A stretch of 64,000 nt of DNA from Thermohalobaculum sp965247385 (GTDB lineage Bacteria; Pseudomonadota; Alphaproteobacteria; Rhodobacterales; Rhodobacteraceae), in NCBI GenBank assembly GCA_965247385.1, contig CBDFHG010000007.1:372001-436000 (forward strand), given 5' to 3'. Below are positions 60,701 to 64,000 of this stretch, one piece after another; positions within the stretch are counted from its first letter, which is position 1, and each line of letters opens with the position of its first letter. Made by a program: the position numbers and the translations under genes. The notes beneath the pieces were generated by a model. That model did no database searches and was not told the origin of the DNA. It saw only the letters and a program-made list of their open reading frames with translations.

Positions 60701-63700
60701 GTCCGTCACGGCAGGTGCTTCGTCAGGTACTTCGTCAGACGTTATCTGCGCTGAATGATCACCAACAGGGTTACCCTCGGCAAAACCACGTACACCAATT
60801 CCATCAGCATCATTTGCTGTGTCAAAAAGTGGATCAGTAGTGGCAATAGTATGTGGACTAGTGACAAGATCAATAATTATCACATTATTCTCACCTGTTT
60901 TAATTGCATAAATAGTAAAATTAACACCAGGGATATTATCCCAAGATACTTCGATGGAATTATCAGGTAGTCTTTCAGCTGTTACAGTTGGTTCAGGTGT
61001 AGTGACAGGTGCTGCAAGAGTGGTTGCATCAACCTCGTTAGAATCTGCACTTGTCCCGGCAGAATTTGTTGCTGTAACGACATACTTGTACGATGTCTCA
61101 GGAGTCAGGCCAGTATCAGTGGCAGTCAATTCACTGGTTGCTGCTGCCACTACTACATCAGCACCGCCAACAACAACTCTGGTCAGGGTATAACTGTCGG
61201 CATTATCCACTGCACCCCATGAGAGTGCTATGCTGTTATGAGTAGGTGTTCCTGCAGAAAGTACAGGTGGTTCAGGCGTGGTCGCGGCCACGGTGACCAT
61301 GAAGGTCTGGCTGTCGGATTCGCCAAGGGTGTTGCTACCATTGTTGTCGGTCACCGTGTAGGTCAGGGTGGTGGCGCTCGCCGCCTCGGTCGGCGTGCCC
61401 GTGAGCTTGCGGGTGTCCTCATCGAACCTCAGACCCGCCGGCAGGGCGGCGCCCCCCGGCCCGGTCAGGGTGTAGCGCAGGGTGCCGGTGCCGCCGATGC
61501 CCTCCGGCAGGGTCACGTCGACCGCCGTACCCACGGTATAGAACTGGTCGTCCGGCTTGTCGGGCAGCGCCACGTCGTCGTTCACGATGATGGTGAGGTG
61601 GGCCATGGCCGTGGCGCCGTTGTGGTCGGTTGCCGTTTGGGTCAGCACGGTGACACCGGCCTCGGTCGGCATGCCGGACAGCATGCGGTTGCCGGCGTTA
61701 AAGCTCAGGCCCGGCGGCAGGTCGGCACCCTCCGGCCCGGTCAGGGTGTAGGTCTTGGGCAAGGTGCCGCCGGTGGCTTCCAGAAATTGCAGGTCGTTGA
61801 TTTTCCTGCCCACGCGATAGAACCGGGTGGTCGTCGGCGAGATCAGCGCCAGGCGGTCGTACACGGTGACGAAGAAGGCGACCGCGGTGCTGGCGCCATT
61901 GGCGTCGGTCACCATGTAGGTCACGATGGGGCCGGGGACAGCGCGCTCGGTCGGCGTGCCGGACAGCGTGCGGGTGCCGGCGTTAAAGCTCAGGCCCGGC
62001 GGCAGGTCGGCGCCCCCCGGCCCGGGCAGGGCGTAGGTCAGGGGCGCGGTGCCGCCGGTGGCCACCGGCAGGGTCACGTCGACCGCCGTGCCCAGGGTAT
62101 AGCGCTGGTTGCCCACCGCCGCGCTCAGCGCCAGGGCGGCGGTGGCACTGCCGATCGCGCTCGCCGCGGTCGCGGGGCCCATATTCGGGGTGGTCGCGGT
62201 GTCCGTCACGCTGTCGGCGGTAAGGGTCAGGGTGAAGGCTGTCGCTCGCGGGGTGATGCTGATGGTGTAGGTGGTGCTGGGGCCGCTGGCCGGGGTCACA
62301 CTATTCACCACGAGGTCGCCGGACGCCACAATGCTGTTGGAAACGGAGAAATCATCCACCGCCAAACCGGTTACCGCCTCGGAGAAGGTAATGTTGTAAT
62401 CCTGCGCCATGCCAATCACACCTTCGGCAATGGTGTCGAGGGTCACCATCGGCGGAGTGGTGTCCGCGGCAGGTGCTGCAAGAGTGGTTGCATCAATCTC
62501 GTTAGAATTTGCACTTGTCCCGGCAGAATTTGTTGCTGTAACGACATACTTGTACGGTGTCTCAGGAGTCAGGCCAGTATCAGTGGCAGTCAATGCATTG
62601 CCTGAAAACACTACTACATCAGCACCGCCATCAACAACTCTGGTCAGGGTATAACTGTCGGCATTATCCACTGCACCCCATGAGAGTGCTATGCTGTTAT
62701 GAGTAGGTGTTCCTGCAGAAAGTACAGGTGGTTCAGGCACCGGTTCGCTCACGGTGACGGTGCGGGTCAGCTCGGCGACATTGCCGGCGGGGTCGGTCAC
62801 GATGTAGGTGATGAGGTAGTCGCCTGGGGTGGTGGTGTCCACTACTATGCCATCTACCGTCATAGCGTCGGGTCCGGTAGTCGTCATCGCCGGAGTCTCG
62901 TCCCGCGCCGCCCCACTAATGCCCGCATCTTCCGTTTCGGTGTATGTGCCGCCGTGGGCAACGGTAACTGGGCCGCCCACCAGAGTGATGGTCGGTGCCA
63001 CGGTGTCGATAGTCACTGTTCCGAGAGAATGTCTGAAATCAGGTGCCGTGTTCGCGGGGTCGGCAGTGTCCGTGACACCGCGAACATTAAATTGTGGCCC
63101 TGCATCGTTATCAGCAGCTGTGATGGTATAGGTCGCCATATATTGGTTGGCGACGTTGGTTACCGGCCGCAGATCTTGCGCAGAGCGTACTGATCCGTCA
63201 AAGTCAAAAAAGGCAGCATCCACAAGCGACGTGGCGGCAAGCGGTTCGTCGGAGTTCACGAACGCCGTGAGGGTGTCACCAACATTCAAATAGGTCGTAG
63301 TGTCCACGACTACACCACCAGTGTGTTCAAACCGGTCGAAGGTAATCATCGGCGGGGTGGTGTCCGCAGCCACGGCCGCGGCCACGGTGATGATTACCTG
63401 GTCGGTGGGTGTGCTTCCCAGCGCGGGAGTGCCAGTATCGGTGACGGTCAAGTCGAAGGTATAAATCCCTGCCTTGGGAGGCGTGAAGGTCGGGCGAACA
63501 ACGCGGTCATTGCTCAATACGACATCCGGGCCATCTGACTGCGACCAGAAATAAATCAGATCATCCTTGGCGGTTTCGCTGTCGCTGCTGCCGCTGCCGT
63601 CCAGGGTTACTGGACTGCCGACAACCTCATCAGGTTGATCGGGTCCCGCATCGGAAGTCGGCGCGGTGTTGGCTAGGGGTGCCGGGGCCACGGTGACGGT

Positions 63701-64000
63701 GCGGGTCAGATCGGCGACATTGCCGGCGGGGTCGGTCACGATGTAGGTGATGAGGTAGGCGCCTGGGGTGGTGGTGTCCACTACTATGCCATCTACCGTC
63801 ATAGCGTCGGGTCCGGTAGTCGTCATCGCCGGAGTCTCGTCCCGCCCCGCCCCACTAATGCCCGCATCTTCATCTTCGGTGTATGTGCCGCCGTGGGCAA
63901 CGGTAACTGGGCCGCCCACCAGAGTGATGGTCGGTGCCACGGTGTCGATAGTCACTGTTCCGAGAGAATGTCTGAAATCAGGTGCCGTGTTCGCGGGGTC
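57746..64000 (-). CDS. Giant modular surface protein with C-terminal autotransporter barrel (5' end outside window)
   Basis: At least 2084 codons, open to the window edge; the real start lies beyond it. From N to C by position: DUF5011-like module (63.7-64.0 kb), PKD-like module (63.36-63.68), Ig-like (63.03-63.36), second DUF5011-like copy (62.75-63.03), FN3 (62.47-62.74), Big_3/SwmB-like (62.13-62.46), three putative-Ig He_PIG modules with ADLPPGLSFNAGTRTLSGTP (61.3-62.1), FN3 (61.0-61.29), an AT-rich FN3-like module (60.7-61.0), a second SwmB-like (60.37-60.69), FN3, PKD-like, FN3 and He_PIG (59.1-60.37), then a linker (LNRTILPEVARAIAGHTVGA) and a beta-barrel ending in KGEVRF. The terminal Phe and alternating barrel strands mark a type V secreted autotransporter. 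The passenger looks adhesive. Confidence 0.85.
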   Translation of the reverse strand, partial: DPANTAPDFRHSLGTVTIDTVAPTITLVGGPVTVAHGGTYTEDEDAGISGAGRDETPAMTTTGPDAMTVDGIVVDTTTPGAYLITYIVTDPAGNVADLTRTVTVAPAPLANTAPTSDAGPDQPDEVVGSPVTLDGSGSSDSETAKDDLIYFWSQSDGPDVVLSNDRVVRPTFTPPKAGIYTFDLTVTDTGTPALGSTPTDQVIITVAAAVAADTTPPMITFDRFEHTGGVVVDTTTYLNVGDTLTAFVNSDEPLAATSLVDAAFFDFDGSVRSAQDLRPVTNVANQYMATYTITAADNDAGPQFNVRGVTDTADPANTAPDFRHSLGTVTIDTVAPTITLVGGPVTVAHGGTYTETEDAGISGAARDETPAMTTTGPDAMTVDGIVVDTTTPGDYLITYIVTDPAGNVAELTRTVTVSEPVPEPPVLSAGTPTHNSIALSWGAVDNADSYTLTRVVDGGADVVVFSGNALTATDTGLTPETPYKYVVTATNSAGTSANSNEIDATTLAAPAADTTPPMVTLDTIAEGVIGMAQDYNITFSEAVTGLAVDDFSVSNSIVASGDLVVNSVTPASGPSTTYTISITPRATAFTLTLTADSVTDTATTPNMGPATAASAIGSATAALALSAAVGNQRYTLGTAVDVTLPVATGGTAPLTYALPGPGGADLPPGLSFNAGTRTLSGTPTERAVPGPIVTYMVTDANGASTAVAFFVTVYDRLALISPTTTRFYRVGRKINDLQFLEATGGTLPKTYTLTGPEGADLPPGLSFNAGNRMLSGMPTEAGVTVLTQTATDHNGATAMAHLTIIVNDDVALPDKPDDQFYTVGTAVDVTLPEGIGGTGTLRYTLTGPGGAALPAGLRFDEDTRKLTGTPTEAASATTLTYTVTDNNGSNTLGESDSQTFMVTVAATTPEPPVLSAGTPTHNSIALSWGAVDNADSYTLTRVVVGGADVVVAAATSELTATDTGLTPETSYKYVVTATNSAGTSADSNEVDATTLAAPVTTPEPTVTAERLPDNSIEVSWDNIPGVNFTIYAIKTGENNVIIIDLVTSPHTIATTDPLFDTANDADGIGVRGFAEGNPVGDHSAQITSDEVPDEAPAVTDTTPPTVTLGTIAEGVIDTAQDYDITFSEPVTGLAVDDFSVSNDIVASGDLVVNSVTPASGSSTTYTISITPRATAFTLTLAADSVMDTATTPNMGPAAEASATGTATVTAAPPGAPTGLTARPGDATVTLAWTAPGATGGADITGYEYRQSDATGDYDTTGSAAVVDWMAIPNSATATEYTVAGLTNDTAYFFQVRAVNSVGEGEASGEATATPTATDDTTLRVNAGEDQVDVLEGAMVNLEGTITNPGTSPVILWTHTRTNGADVTPGEALAITDSDDIEDASFTAPYVTVNTTLTFELSVTPAVEGSTPVTDMVDIIIPNVAQPRAITIVSVNDVGSPADFALAVSWGQGPDTDKDPTTGFDVEYKVTSADDDTYTATNVVVTAETAAITGLTADTGYTVRVRAKAGSGTTEVAGDYVTNTGTTAADTTVPGALALPDPDDQGYTVDTEITALELPAASGGTGTLSYTLTGPAGADLPDGLDFNAGTRTLSGTPGTVATTTLTYTVTDDNGTAMADFTVTVAALSPFADLNRTILPEVARAIAGHTVGAIARRVTQARADGVTDSAGSFNLGGQTTVAGVAGALASHGQAMADGTLSLKDLLGGGDFVLPLNARAAAGAPGLSSVAFWGAGDYSNLDGSGGAVDWDGDLFSAHLGADARLRDDLLVGLAVSWSRVDLDYSDPGRSGDYELDLTSFHPYVGWSALSGKLDLWATVGYGWGDLEIADDEAQQASSDVEMRTVAVGGLGRLLKVGATTLRLKGDALLTEMEVEGSDEMAALTVDARRVRMILEGSRTHTLADGAQLEPSLEVGVRHDGGDGETGFGAELGGGVRYSNPVMGLTLEGRARTLVGRDSYGEWGVNGLIRLERGNGRGLSFNLSPGYGKTGSGTQRLWQQGLHDKIDGERDYGARMDLRLGYGLPAFGGRGLLTPYSEVTFGDSARNYRLGMEWELGALFELNLTGERHESSDGAADHAIMLKGEVRF
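60420..60690. repeat. Duplicated SwmB-like block
   Basis: Very similar to 62190-62460 (encoding YNITFSEAVTGLAVDDFSVS in one copy and YDITFSEPVTGLAVDDFSVS in the other). Confidence 0.85.
61000..61285. repeat. Duplicated FN3 block, copy 2
   Basis: Nearly identical to 62465-62740 over about 270 bp (encoding GTPTHNSIALSWGAVDNADS and YKYVVTATNSAGTSA). A short stretch near 61140-61165 differs (VVVAAATSE against VVVFSGN). Confidence 0.9.
62465..62740. repeat. Duplicated FN3 block, copy 1
   Basis: Partner of the block at 61000-61285. Both are lower in GC than the surrounding gene. Confidence 0.9.
62745..63075. repeat. Duplicated DUF5011-like block, copy 2
   Basis: Nearly identical to 63675-64000 (encoding TITLVGGPVTVAHGGTYTE and VDTTTPG-x-YLITYIVTDPAG). 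The second partner runs off the window. Confidence 0.9.

Overview
The window is GC-rich DNA from a free-living alphaproteobacterium, most likely a marine member of the Rhodobacterales. This rests on gene content: a serS-surE-pcm-nlpD run next to tatABC, secDF with an Mth938-type gene, an Atm1-type exporter, a DmdA-type DMSP demethylase, and short CCCGGG-CTTGA-CCCGGG hairpins between genes. It is inferred from gene families and not from a phylogeny. No rRNA, tRNA, CRISPR array or origin was recognised.

From 1 to 14.2 kb: the start of a YfgM-like gene, a frameshifted panB, a small lipoprotein gene, fetAB (iron export), an RND efflux pair, an EamA exporter, a GFA-family gene, an IS481 scrap, an Atm1-type ABC exporter, a LysM protein carrying a perfect 72-bp tandem repeat, and a LOG-family hydrolase.

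From 14.3 to 23.2 kb lies an accessory island. An IS630 element has an IS66 inserted beside its end; that IS66 carries an in-frame tnpB-tnpC fusion. A second IS630 end cuts an overlapping toxin/antitoxin/third-gene operon. Remnants of IS1380, ISNCY and IS5 surround a TPR protein built of near-identical 120-bp repeats and a fragment resembling an addiction-module antidote.

From 23.3 to 35.1 kb: sodB, then yajC-secDF-Mth938 (export), a decayed pentapeptide-type membrane gene, and a livFGMHK-type amino-acid importer with a racemase gene. The importer's binding-protein gene has an in-frame amber codon. A divergent GntR regulator is separated from it by two TTGTCnACAA operator candidates.

From 35.4 to 37.6 kb is an IS91-type element (tyrosine recombinase plus damaged IS91 transposase). 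From 37.9 to 53.6 kb is housekeeping DNA: serS, desaturase, surE, pcm, NlpD-like protein; DUF815 ATPase with tatCBA; an ABC ATPase divergent from dmdA; prfC; an ArsR-regulated ArsP-type permease; and a DEAD-box helicase.

From 53.6 to 57.2 kb is an IS graveyard in which an intact IS66 (8-bp target duplication) sits inside an older IS66-family transposase gene. From 57.7 kb to the window end is a giant modular surface protein with a C-terminal autotransporter barrel. It is built from duplicated Ig-like and FN3 blocks and contains an AT-rich segment.

At least four frames (panB, IS630 transposase, third gene of the toxin operon, pentapeptide-type gene) are each restored by removing one G from a GGG run, so some apparent pseudogenes may be sequence errors.
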